Shown: one piece after another, positions 47,855 to 61,500 of the stretch
Numbering within the stretch: position 1 is the first letter of the stretch
Layout: every line of letters begins with the position of its first letter
NCBI GenBank assembly: GCA_002633005.1
Contig: NMRA01000937.1
Span: 1-64,000 of the forward strand
DNA: 64,000 nt
Source: Phoronis australis
Lineage: Eukaryota > Phoronida > Phoronidae
Direction of reading: 5' to 3'
Notes under the pieces: generated by a model
What the model saw: only the letters and a program-made list of their open reading frames with translations
What the model was told of the DNA's origin: nothing
The model's database searches: none
Translations under genes and position numbers: made by a program

Positions 47855-47988
47855 GTAAAGTGAGGCAGTGACCCTCACTGCAGGCTCTCGCTTGTGTAAC
47901 TAGGGAGTCCATGTACACACAGTAAAGTGAGGCAGTGACCCTCACTGCAGGCTTTCATCTATGTGACTATTACGGGGGCACATGTACG
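47855..47988. repeat. Two-copy tandem repeat, period 67 bp
   Basis: GTAAAGTGAGGCAGTGACCC starts at 47855 and again at 47922, each followed by TCACTGCAGGCT and, further on, an ATGTACnC segment. AGTGAGGCAGTGACCCTCACT is itself partly palindromic. Confidence 0.85.
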
Positions 47989-49108
47989 CATTTCAATGTC
48001 TTGCAGTGGATTTAGAATTTGTCAGTCGCCATCTCACATCCTTCTTGCAAGACATTAAAAATAATTCCATTGTATGATAAAATAAGTTTTCATAAAAATA
48101 TAGAAACTGCTAAAACACTTTAAAATCCAGAAAAATTGATTAGATGTCTAGTTTTCAAGACTAAAAGGAGCAGCCCTTCATCAGATATTAAGACAATTGG
48201 CACAAAATCTAATTTTCTTTTTCAACACCCACAACAATGGTGGTCTTAATAAAGATGCGGGCCACATGAGGCACTACCTGTAACTATTCCCATTTCCTCT
48301 CGCTTATTTTTCATTTTCTCACATTCCTCTCCTTAGTAGTTACGAACAGGTTGGTATAAACATAGAACTCAAGCGCATTAGATGGCCTTGCGGGCCGCCC
48401 CTGTAGGGATCAAAAGCTAGTGTCTTTGACAAGTAATTTTTACCAGATTTTAATGTATTTTACCACTTTCAACATTGTCTCCAAGTTCTCACATGACATG
48501 AGGAATAGAACTGAAAGCATTAATTTGGTTTATATTTTCTGAAAATGAAGAAATACTAGAATGTCCATTGTCTGCCACATCGTGTCCTAAATTAGTGAGA
48601 TGCAAAAATCCAGTGAACTCCAAACAAACAACCATTTAATGATAAAATCATAGACAAGTTGATACACCTGAAGTAGCATATTTTGAAGGAAATATGCACA
48701 TGTGACAAGGTACCTCTGTTATGGTCAATTCAGCACATAGCCCAATGGTGGTTACTGAAAACGAAAGTGGGCAGTGAAATATACCGGTTGGGACAGCTCA
48801 TTCAATTGTTTCATTTTAAAGCTTTAATACAGCCTTGAGCTTAGCTCACTGACACTTAATGCAACTGGCTGAGCACACCGGTCTTAGTCTGCGTCATGCC
48901 TAAGTTAAAAACAATTGAAACAACATTCATCTCCAACATACCTTAAATCGTCAGCCAGTGGAAAAATACAGATTAGAAACAAGGCCTAACATTACATACA
49001 TATTCAAGATATTCTCAAGTAGCACATGTGACACAATTTATGAATAGGAACACAACTGTTGGGAGAAGAATACATTAACAGGCAGTTCATTGTTAGTTCC
49101 TTAGACTA

Positions 49109-49146
49109 CTAATATTTTGTCAAGTGCCTAATATTTTGTCAAGTGC
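49109..49146. repeat. Two copies of a 19-bp tandem repeat
   Basis: CTAATATTTTGTCAAGTGC occurs twice in direct succession, followed by a decayed CTAAAATTGG. Confidence 0.9.
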
Positions 49147-52100
49147 CTAAAATTGGTTTCCAAACAGACTATTCTGGAGATAACGATTTTGTTCAAAACG
49201 CCCTAAACCACACAAACAAAGAAAGGTATCCTACACAATATCTGAGTTTCTGAAGCAAGTTACCAGACCCCAGATGATTATTGGACTCGCTGTGACAAAG
49301 TTTCGTCTAAAGGCTCGTTAAACAGTCAAATTGTTTAATGACTACAACAAAAGAACAACACCTTACCTACCAACTATTACTAAAGGGGCATATGTCTTAC
49401 ACAACTACAACTACACTAAGTAAAAAATGACAACATGACAAAGCACATAAACACAGTTCACTTTCACTGGGAAAGCGTGTTAAAACGACATTAATCTATC
49501 ACTCATTCCAAATGAGTGATCACTGTACAACAGATCCAAGTTCTTCACAAAATTGGGGAAAAGAAGCACAGCTCCACCTAGTGGTTAAAAATGAAACTAA
49601 AGATGACCAGAACAATCTCTGAATGGAAATTGATTAAGGATGAGAGAATTTTTAGGTCATAATAAAACTGGATGATACTAAGCTTCAGTTATTGCTGCCA
49701 ATCCTAATGCAACTGCTGCTCTTGGAAATGAAATTGATAACCAAGACATCACTTATTTCGCAATCAATTGACATCCATACTGTGTCAGTATATTACTACC
49801 ATTCAACTGACAGCTAACATCCAACTCTGAGAATGCAAAACCAAGTTGCGCTTCAACTTAATTCCAATTCTGGTGGACGAATTAAGCGGACAAAGAAGAA
49901 ATGACATTTCTATCATCCACAGAAAGTCTGTGATGTTGGCCTCGAATCGTTTGAATAAACAACAACACAGCACATGCAACTTGACAGCATGACGCTCACA
50001 CACCATGTGAAATCTCAATGCTTCAATAAATATACATCCAAGTCAAATGTGAAATGGAAACTGGCTATTTAAACACAAGGGTAGAGAAATGAAACTGATT
50101 CCATTTCACAAAATTTAAAAAAGATCACCACTTGCTATTAAATATTAGCATACCATTCTTACATCATGCGTTGGACTTTCACAAGCACATAACCATATAC
50201 AAGTAACCATGGAGACATTCAAACAAATGCATGGACAAGGATATAAAATCTATCTGGACACGAATTCACCATTAATGAGCGACTTTATTGCTACTTTTCT
50301 GTGAAAACATATCGGCAGAAAATTGATCATTTGATTATTACTCGCAAATCATGCTCATATTGTCCTCTAACTAACCAGCCATCGGATGTGAGAGTAGGAC
50401 CAGCTCACAACATTGGCTGTCTCAGGAGATATGATGGGACCGGCCCCCTTTAATGCTTCTGTGAGCAACTAGAATAAGATACTATAAGCACTAGTACCCT
50501 TGGTACATGACCAAAAACTTCAAATTGCAGCAGTTACGTCAAATGACAATTCTTTAACAGTATTGAATTTTTGTTAAATGCTTTTACATTTATACAAATA
50601 AAAAACACAGACAGCACCAAATGTAATCCAAATAATACTGAGCTGTTTGCCACATTGCAGGTAACAAATGAAAATACTACCACTCTACAGAAGATCCCTT
50701 GTGAAATAATTCCTTGCCATTGGTTTAGTGTACTCCCAGTGGTACCACATGACTGAAAACATCCTCTTTGTCCAAGAAATTGAAACCAAGTTCAGGGACT
50801 GGAGTCTTATCTTTGTACTCGAAATCGAACTCAAAATCATTAATATTATTTTCCGTTCTATGTTTGTGTGAACTTAAGATTAATCTATTCTGTGCTCAAG
50901 TATGTTATTATTTATGCGTATGAGTTTCTAGTCCAAGTTCGCACTTGATGATCCCTAAATTCGAACTACGAACTCGAGTAAAAACTCAAGATTTCCAATT
51001 CAAACTTAATGCTGGGGTCATTACTGCAAACTAGGATTAGACAGTTATCCACAGAAGCCACTATGCACTGGTGCATAGAATAAAAGACACTTATCTTGAG
51101 TTTGCACACAAGTAGAATACAAAATAACAAAAATAAATACAAGTTCAATTTCAAATAAAAAGATTGTACCAAGGGACCAGATTCAGTACCAAAACACACT
51201 GTCAAGAAACCGATACAATAACACAGAAACTAAAATCATTTTGGTAGATTTCTTTGGCACAAGTGTTTTTTCCCAATGCCTTATTGCTTATCTATATATC
51301 AGTTCTGGAAAGAAAAGACTGCTTTTGGCACTAACAACTTATACTGATACTTTGCAGTAGCCAATCAAAATGTCTCAAAAGCCTGTCAACTACTGCAAGT
51401 ATTAATCACTGCAAGCCACCAAACACATTTCCAAGACACGTCATCAGTCATTGGTTAATTCAGTGACCAATCAGGGTTATCTGAGAGCAGATACAAGCCA
51501 ACTATGGCCTTTCCAAAATATCCAAACCAGTTTCTTACCATAGAACCCTTCACAAATATTAACAAAATGCTTTTTTTTAATTTGAGGTCAGAAATTCAAT
51601 TTCTCAAGACAATGCGACACGCAAATGCTCAGAGGATGGTGGTCGTATTGACATTAATAAATCAATGATTTTGTCCACACATGAACAAGGTAGTTCAACA
51701 AGAGTGTCCGAGTGCCGAAGGTCATGCCAGTTTCCTTTATGTGAGAATAGCACAGATTTAAAAGACACAAATTACTAGAAATACAATCATAATACTGTTC
51801 ACTCAACAATGAGATTGTCTCTCAACATCAGTACTCCCACTGTTTACAATTCGTAATCACATAGTACTAGCTAAGACACGTCACTTACACATGCCAAGGA
51901 CAAGTTCTGTAGATGCAAGAATTCGTGGGTAAACCTTGTGGGATCACACGCTTTGTTTGTAATGCAAAATCTTGTGTTTTTACGAGTTTCTTGCATCTAT
52001 GTAACATACCCCTGAATGTTTATACAGGAAGTCATACCTCCAAATCAAACAGCACCTCTAGTATACACGCCATCGCTATTACACAGTAACGCTTCAGTAT

Positions 52101-52514
52101 ATGTTCATCCCAGTTCAGTCCCGCTGAGGAGCAGTGGGTTGAAATACAGATTAGAGACATTTGATGTCATGGACAAGTACCTCGAAGGCAAACATAATTT
52201 GGGACAACGTACTTGGCAAAGAATCTGACATTTCAAAAGTGAAGCAAATGCTGTACCACGCTGTAAGGTTCAATGATCCAACTGGAAATTGAGCCGCCGT
52301 GTATATATTCCAGTAAATCACGAATACTCCAGATTGCACAAGCAGCCTCAATTTCAGTACTGACATGAGCTTTGATGTAGAGTCCACGTCAAAGAGTAGA
52401 CTGGTTAATCCACTGATTAGCCAGTCTCAAAACATAGCACTTCAAAATGACCAAGTTCTACAATTGACAAAACCAGAACTCAATCTGAAATAGTAACTCT
52501 GACTCATGCAGTTT

Positions 52515-55500
52515 CTATTGTAACTTGAAGTTATTGTCCTTTGACGTAAACTGGCACATCTGAATTCCTGGCAAGTTGGCTCCTGTTACTGGTAGTTTCA
52601 TGTTATTATTGCTGGCCAGAGGATAAGGCAAGCAGGGCCCAGCATCTTGGTAACCTGAAACAGTAACGGAGAAAATTAACCACCTTGTCAGCACTGACAC
52701 ACACAACTTACTGCATGAAACAACTCCTACGCTATAATTTGGGGTTTTGTTACCCCAACACCTGAGCGAGCCTAAGTCAGACTGTGACTAACCCGTTCTA
52801 ATCGATACACAAATTAATGGTTGAGGCTTAGACGCAATGCTGAAGAAAACTTATTCGCTAATTTCCCTTACATTGCATCAATTTTAAAAATTCAAAGACG
52901 GCTACCATTTACTTTTCAATTTTAAAAACAGTCATGCTGGTCATTTGCCGTGCTTTTTCTTCACTTTTTGACTCTGAAATTCGTACGCTAAACTGGCGTA
53001 TTGGTTTTCCACCACAATTATCTCATCCAACACCTTCAGCCAAGCCCATGAATAGTGACTAGCTCACTTCAATCCGTGATGGTGTCATCAAGTCTTTGAT
53101 GTGCTGAGAATTCGCAGAATACTCTGGGCTAAACAGTGCAAGTAAATCCTGTTAGCGTAAGATTTGCCCAATGTAATATGATGGAAGATGAAACCTAACT
53201 GGGCGAAAGCATCACCGTGCCTATTTCACACTATCTTTTACCAAGAGCGTCATGAGGCACAAGGATGTCTTCCTACAGCCCTGAATACAGTCAACAATAA
53301 GAGTTGAGTGGTCACATATTCTTTGGTGCTGCCACCTTATAGGGTCGCAACAACATGGGAGGAAAACTGGAAGTGGATACTTCCGCAGGCTAAGTAAGCC
53401 GATCATAACTCAAACTAACACCAAACCTTAACTCTTACCCTGGCACATTGGGTGGGGCAGGGGGAAGGGGTTACGTCCAAAAACCCCTTGTAAGCTTCAG
53501 TTGAAGGAGTGGAAGCTGAGGAATGTGATTTTAAAGGAAAGATGAATACCATAAATGTGCATACTTAAGCCCATGTGCCTGTATTCAAAATAGTAACTTT
53601 TTTTCAAAGAAACTTGTTTACTAATTAAGTGTTTCACAGACAGGCGCAAGTGCTTAAGTTATGCTAAAAGGTTCAGATATGTGCGCTTCACACAGGTGCA
53701 TGCATTGCTGTGGATAACAAGGAACATGTCTATGACAAAAGTACATGACCTTGTGTAAGCGAAACATTTTTACGTGACTTGGTTTGACAGTGCATTTCCT
53801 AGACACAGGCATTCTGTCAGTAAGACTCATTTGGCTGTACTTCGGGAGCAAGATTTTCCATATGCAAAATTGATTGAATACAGGACACTTGTTGTTATTC
53901 TTGCAGTATTTCACACCTGCCATGTCCCACTGTCTCCAGCTTATGCTCTGTAGTGGTATTACTGCATCATTTTATTTCCACTTGAGAATGAAACAAGTAT
54001 GTTTTGAAATATCGTGTACTTTAATCATGTCTCTTGGCCAGTTGCTTCACCAATGTTCTGTTGAGTGTCAAACTTTGCTCCGAGGACACAAACGGAACGG
54101 AATAAAGATTGTTAATAATGACAAGTGTCATATATTCAATGAATTAGACTCATTTGTGAATGTAACTTTTAGGAATAACCAGAACAACAGTTCAGTGATT
54201 AACAGTTGAAATTTTTGATTGACTAAAACTACCCCCACCCAGTAAAAAGGAAAAATGTCAACAGTTTTCAACTGAAAAACAATAAAAATAAATCATGTTC
54301 AAATTTAATTTAAAGGCAAGTATGTGCAGTCTGTGAAAGTGTGCTATGCGAGTCATTATCATTCGCAAGGTTCTTCACTATATTCTAAGAGCCAAGTAGT
54401 TGAAAATAATTAAAAAATAGGGTGCACCTACTTGTGGAGCATTACTTTTAAACATGTTTTACTCGACTGGTTCCTATAGGCACAGCTTTGAACAAAGGAG
54501 CTATAATATGCGCACATACCGCAATAATCCTATGGCTGAATAAAATTGAAATTTCATGATAGCAATATTATAAGACAAATTATTTCATTAATCCAAGACA
54601 CTGAATACCTCAAAGGGATTCCCAGTATCAAAACATGTATTACAATTTCAAAAACACTCAAATCAATGTTTGGAAATTGAACTGCCATTACAACTTCATC
54701 ATGATATCTAACTCACAACCTTGCATCATTTAAGAAGCTACTATAAACACACAGTCTATAAACACAGAGCTATAAACACACAAGTCTATAAACACACAGT
54801 CTGTCCAAAAAGCAAGCTTTGGCTTTAGATCACGTATCGCCATAAAATTGGTCTCGACTTGTTCCCTTCTTGGTTTACAAAGAACTGACACTTCGTTATT
54901 CATTCAGATTATGCACTCTGTTTAAAATAACCCACCATGACAACTTGTAGTACCTGCTCTTCAGCATTAATGAACTCTCACTTCTTTTAGCCCACGGTTA
55001 TTAACCTGAATGTTTATGGTAATCAGTACTTGAAAAACAGCTATAGTTTCAAGTTACCTTGCATCCAGACAGGACCGTACTTTGGCACATTTTCATCACC
55101 CCAGTTCATAGGAAAGAATGGGGTGTTGAGAGTTTGATCAGCTGACACCATCTCAGCCATCTGATTGGCTATTTGCTGGCGAGCCCACGGTTGCTTTGGT
55201 GGCCAGGTGTTAGTGCTTTTGGCTTCCTATAATTACACACAATCTCTTTCAGAAAGAAGAAAATAGAAATAACAAGAACAATGCAGATAGCATTGTAGTT
55301 ATGCACAAACAGTGCACCACAGACGGTATATTACAGGGTAGCTGACCGGTTTCGTGTAAGGTGCAAGGAGGTATCATTTTGACCACAAGGGGTAGCTGCA
55401 ATAGTCAGAATTCACAAAAAAATGTTGGTGTCTCATCTTTTAAAACTAATACTAAATCAATAAGTTGAAAAAATGAACAGTTTCCAACATTTTCCACTAG

Positions 55501-58500
55501 TCATCCAAAAATTAGCGGGTCTAGTTTTCTTCTTTTCATAAAGAACAATCATGAGGTTTGGCAGATATGAAGACAGACGTCAAATGACAAAGTGGGTACT
55601 GTACACTTGTTGGAATCTGCTCAAAGTGGTAGTGGTGATAAAAATACAAGGAGGCAATGTGGCCTAGTGGGCTCCACTGGGGCACACTGGGAGATCAATG
55701 ACCTATTTCATATACATATTGTCGATATATGTTGTGTTTACAACTAATTTGGATAAACAATCATGAAGATAAGGAATTAGCCTGCAAGTTCCATTTTAAG
55801 CTTTTCAAACCATCTTCATTAGTACTTAATAAGAACTTCTAAATGATATTGCCTCGCAACGCCTGAGGGTAGACGGTTTTGACTTTGGTACTTGCAGGAC
55901 AAGTTTCAATGAGTTTTCTATTAAACAATTAATCATGCAAATTACTGCATATCTTCAAAAGTGATCTAACAAAAGTCCAAGTAAAACGTTACCACTGTCA
56001 TCATACACTACTCACCAGCTGAAAGTTGTCTGTACTATGAGGCCTGTTCATGCACAGCTCACTGGGCTGTTCTGCTCTTGGAGTTTCCTCCCCTGAACTG
56101 CTGTGTCTTCTACAGTGAAGAAATAATCATTCAAATAATTCTGTGTGATCTAAGCATCTGACACCATTCGAATTTTAGAAATTCTTGTTCAAGGCAAAAA
56201 TGATAATTTTTGAGAAGAGACGTCTGTCACGTGATTGCAAATGATTGTATAACGCTTTAAGCCACGAATTGAGATTTCTCAGTCATCACGGATTTAGAAA
56301 ATATACACAGATATGGGACAAGAATATATGGTTAAAAATACGCGAGAAGTGAAAGGACTTTGCAAAGGTGACCGTTTATGGGTTACGTGTACCACTACTT
56401 CACAAGAAAAAACGATTAAAAACATCGGCACAGTGCTTACTATGGAAACTCCCAGACATGGTTTTTGAGCATGTTTATTAAAGCTTTAACACAAAAACTT
56501 GGTGAATGCTGGTGAAAAGACTTTTTAACAATCAACGTTACTTTTCAAAAAACTACATTTTTTCCAAAAATGCATCTTAATATGTCCAAAAGAATGGTAT
56601 AATGTTGTGAATGAAATGATTAGATTTATGTAGATCCCTAGTTTCAGAAAATACTTTTATCAGTTAACAGGCACTAGTTACTTAGACATTTCAACAAGAA
56701 GACAACATTTTAGTCAACAGTACACATAACGTTAAACAAGACGTACCATTACCCTGCATCAACAGCACAAGTAAGTTTTCCCATTGTACTGGCAAGGCAT
56801 AGTACTGCTAAAAATTTCTTCGTAACAAGCTTTGAAGTTTACTATGTGGCTCCTAACATGTTGTCACATGAAATGACTTTCAATTTCTCCTTTACCTGCG
56901 TGGTGATACTGCAGTGATATCTGAAGTGAGATCTACACCCAAGGCGAGAGCCAAGTAACTATCACCGTTAGACGACTCATCACTACTAGACTCCTTGGAG
57001 TCTTGAGCTGTGGACCAATCCCTAAAACAGAATAAGTAACAGCAGGTGGTCAGGTACATGTTGTACCAGACGTGCGCAGGCCGCTCAGGTGGGCTCATTG
57101 CACTGATCACCTGTAACCATTGTAATGCATTATTAATATATAGTTAAAACCGTATTGAGAAGCTAGAAACCCGACTCAAGGGTCGAGCAGTGTGCCCCAG
57201 TGAGACTTGAACCCACAACTTTTAGTAGGCCACACTACCTCCTTCCCCTAAAGTAGAAAGAGCAATGGCTTAGAAGTAAAGGTAATCATGGAAAAAATTT
57301 TCAATTTGGTAAAAAATAATTGTTAAAATTGCGGATTTCTATTTTTCAGAGGCTTGCCACATTGTTGCAAATGCTCAAAATTTTACCAAATGCTATTTGG
57401 TAATAACTATGCCATGCAAACCAAGTCAAAAGCAAAGTAAATTTTCCTGAAAAGTTACTTTTGTTAAGAAACTTGAAAAAAATCACCTGTCCACCATATG
57501 GTGTCCCAAACTGAAGAATTTTTAAACCGTAACAATTTCACTTCTGGTACAAGAGTAAACCAGATAATGAAGATATAAGGGGTGCTCATTTTTCAAAATA
57601 TTTCCACGGTAGTCCAATCAATGGAGTGAGTAAGTAAACTTTTCCTAGCCCTAGCTCGACAACTAAAACCACCTAGCAGTACGACTGGAAACTACTTTCT
57701 TCCACCTTTATTTACCTGACTGGTTTTTGCCTTGGCCAGCTGTGGTGAAGGTTGACATCATTGGCAGACCAGACCGAAGGAACAGCCAGCTGGGAACTCA
57801 ACAATTTATTGGGCAAAACATAGTCATTCTCAGGACCTCTGGCAAATGATGGCGTTGACATGAGGGGATAGCTGGACCGGTGTTGCAATGGGACAGGCCA
57901 AGGGCCTAGAGAGGGCGTTGCTTGCTGGAGTGTATCCATATTTGGTTTTGATCGATTGGGCGGTGGGTTGGAGAAGACTTTGTTTGGCAGAGGAGGAGGA
58001 GGCAAGGAGATGCTAACCGTGGGCAGATAGACACCTTGATTGACAGGTTGACTGGCAGGATGGAGCACACCCACTGTCTTAGGTGTACATGATAATAGAC
58101 TAATGACACTATTCACCTCATCTTCAGAAGCAAGGCACATATCTACAATGGCAAGGAACAAGATTAAAAAACATACTCACTAACAAATTCTATGAAAATC
58201 AAAAGGAGGAATAATTGATGATAAAATTTTAAATCCAGTTGCATAAAAATTGTTCAATAAATTAAAACAAGTTTTAAGGAGACAATGAAAAGAAACCTAA
58301 GAGCAATGGATGATACACAAATTCCAAATTATAAAATTGGTTTTTACCAACAATGATCAGTCAGTTCTATGCAAGCCCATAACCCATTTCTAAATTTGAA
58401 AAGGCAGAAGTCAAGACTAATTTATAGTCAGTAAGTAACTGCAGTGAGGTCTTAAAAGTGAGAGATCTTCAACAAAGTTTGGACCACTTTGAACCCAAAG

Positions 58501-61500
58501 TCCCTCACAGTAACACTAACACTTGTTTGTTAACACAGATAACAATGTTTCTGAACCAATCTTCTACACGAAACATTTCTGTGATGATTTTTGGCTCAAC
58601 TGGCACAACTCTGATATTAGTCATTTTTTAAGACTACAAGGACACTTATTGGAATTAAGTATTAGTTTTTGGCCATGCTAGACTCTAGCATCATTTTTGT
58701 TTTTTCCAATTACTGGCATATGGCGCAAGTTCAATGTATGGACTGATTATACAAAGTCCCGGCCCACAGTACTGACATGGGCTTTCTAGACTACATAATA
58801 AACCAAATTAAGAGTTTGGCAAACATTTTTACTGGCCGGCACCTGCTCCTCAGCTAACACACTATAACAAATATTCTCACCTTTTCGTTGTCCAGAACCA
58901 CTCACACTCTTGTCCGTCTTCCTGCTCTGTTGTTTCCATTCGTTGCTCAGCAGACCTGCATTCAATACCATCTTGTGGTTACTAGTAGTACCAGTACCAT
59001 TACTCACTCCGTAGTTAAACCCACTGTACTGGCTGGTCGCGGGTGTCTGATTGTACGAGTTTGATTGTCTAGATGTAGCACCGTGTGAGTTGTACTGAGC
59101 TAGGAAGTCTTGAATCTCTGTCTTACTGCAGAATCGCTGTAGCTTGGACGAGACGTCACTGAAAACCTGACACTGAGCTTGTACCAGCAAAGCAAGGCAT
59201 TTGGCCATAATCTGGAAGTTAAAACAACTTTTTTGGACCATTCAATGCTGACAGTATTTTGTCAAAAGCAAACCGAAGAGGAGTATCCAAGTGAACAATA
59301 AATCTTCATAAGTTTATGTGAGAGTGAGTATGAAACAGTAGCACCAACGTGTATAGTTAATTGTCTAACTGAAAGGAAATCCCTGAGCCAACCTGCCATT
59401 GCTGTGTTTCCCCAAGAGTGCAGCCTCGTCCCCAAGCCTCAAGATGGCGCTGATCGGTTTAGCCATTTGAGGCTTGGTTACGGGAAATGAAATGTGTCAA
59501 AATTCTGACACATTTTTACAGAAATTGTTGGAATACTAGTATCACGAGTAATATAATTTTGAAAATTTCTGCAGTTTTATATAAAAAATGAAAACTAATG
59601 GCATATTGCAGCAAATGTCTGAATCATTGCAAAAATGACGTATTTTGAGTCAAAATTATTAATTTCTATGACACTATTAATAAAAAAGAATTGAAAACAA
59701 GTATGCAAACAACCCTTATTTCAAACAATAACCGAAACAATGCCTTCTGCTTCATGAATAGCAACAACAACTTCTGTGGAAATAATTAAAATCTGCCTTT
59801 GTTTTAATGACGTCAAGGCAGCAGCCAATCATTACGCAGAAGTTATTCCCATAACCAAGCCTCAAATGGCTAACCAATCAGCGCCATCTTGAGGCTTGGG
59901 GACTAGGCTGCTAAGAGTGCTGAACCAAAACACTCAGATTTTTAACACTCCATATATACAAGAGCAAGGTAGACATTGGTATGCACACACTGAGTGCATC
60001 TCTCACAGTACAGATACAGATACAGGGGTTGATCATTATTTTAAACATTTCCACTAGAGGGAGCAATGGTAATGAACTTAACATAGCCTAAAGGATGGCG
60101 CAAAGCATGTCAGCAATGCTCTTCTCAGTCCACAATAGGAGTACACCTGCCATCTTTCATAATGATTCCTCAAGCAGTTTGACAGATAGGATTCATCTGG
60201 TGATGAAGAACCGATATCAAAATAACAGAAAGGCCAATATTGGACACCGCAAAGGTCAAACCTGTCTCAAAAGGGGCAACTATTGTTGTGGAGGGTCGTC
60301 TCCATGACAGTCACTTATTTGTCAAGTTTCATGAACATCCATCCATTGGCAGATATGATGACAAATGCAATGAAACCAAAATTGATTTGGCCCAGAATCC
60401 AAGTCAATTGTACTTTCCTCAATAGGAACACATACCAAATTTCACCAAAATCTACAAAGGAACTTGGTAGATATTGAGCCCAAGGCAAAAATAAAATTGC
60501 CACTAGGGGGAGCGACAGTACTCAGACCTATCCAAAATTTATTGTTAGCAGTGCTCTGCTCAGTAGGAACACATTATACCAATTATCAAAATATTCATTT
60601 TGAACAATTTGGCTCACTGAAACTGTGGGAAAAGCCAATAAGACTTAAAAATAATACAAATGACCAATAGGTGATATGTATACAATATGTCGAATCTGTC
60701 AAAAATGGGAAGAAGTCATTAACTCCTCAATAGAAACCTAGCTGTTACAATTCAAGAAAATACGTCAACGAACTGCAGAGATACAGAGGAAAGTTTCAAA
60801 CAATAAAAATTGCCATTGGAGCCACAGCGGTAATCAGAACTGTCTGAAAGTCATCATCTCTTGTCACATTCCAAGGAATACAGTTGGCAAATTACACAAA
60901 GATCCTACAAGGGGTTAAAGAGAGATGGTCAGGAATGCAACAAAAACAAAACAGCCGCCCAAAAATTAATATCAGTCGTACTCCTCTCAGTGGGAACACT
61001 TCTGAAAACATTCATGATTCTTTGAGGAATTTGCACGAACACCAAAAACAGACACAAAAACAGTGAAAATGACCATTAGGCAGTGCAAAATACATCATGT
61101 CTATTTGAAAAAGGAATGCACTGCTATCCCTTAATAGATTGCTAAATTTCGCGAAAATTTGTCAAGATGTTTAGGAGATATGGCCACCACACCGGACAGA
61201 CGCCGGACAGGCATCGTACACATGGACGGACGACCAGACGCCCAACACAGATGACAGCAATATGCAAGGGTACGTATATAAATATGTGGGTACATGAAAA
61301 GCCAGCAACCTATGCAAAATACTAACTACAACCACAAACAATCAAGACCTCAAACTGGCCAACTGAGAGGCAAAGCATCACTATCACACTTTCCAAAAGC
61401 AAGTTCCAAGGGGACAATCCTAAACCAACAAGACTTATGAGAGACGTGTTCCTGTGGTCCTTCAGTTAGCGTTAGATGTTGCTAAACTTGGTGCCTGGGT

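Larger units (their letters stand above)
41685..52514. other. Region without a confident gene between TWSG1 and the GARRE1-like gene
   Basis: The left part should be the 3' UTR of TWSG1; the first good AATAAA I see is at about 45063. The right part should be the 3' UTR of the minus-strand neighbour, with TTTATT (AATAAA on minus) at 50284-50289 as a candidate signal. In between are two inverted-repeat elements and small tandem repeats. Several 60-97-codon open frames match no family I know and lack flanking splice logic. Confidence 0.55.

Noticed and set aside
57186-57246. Possible tRNA gene because of the perfect B box
   Set aside because: No acceptor-stem pairing or complete cloverleaf; a similar fragment lacking the B box elsewhere points to a SINE.
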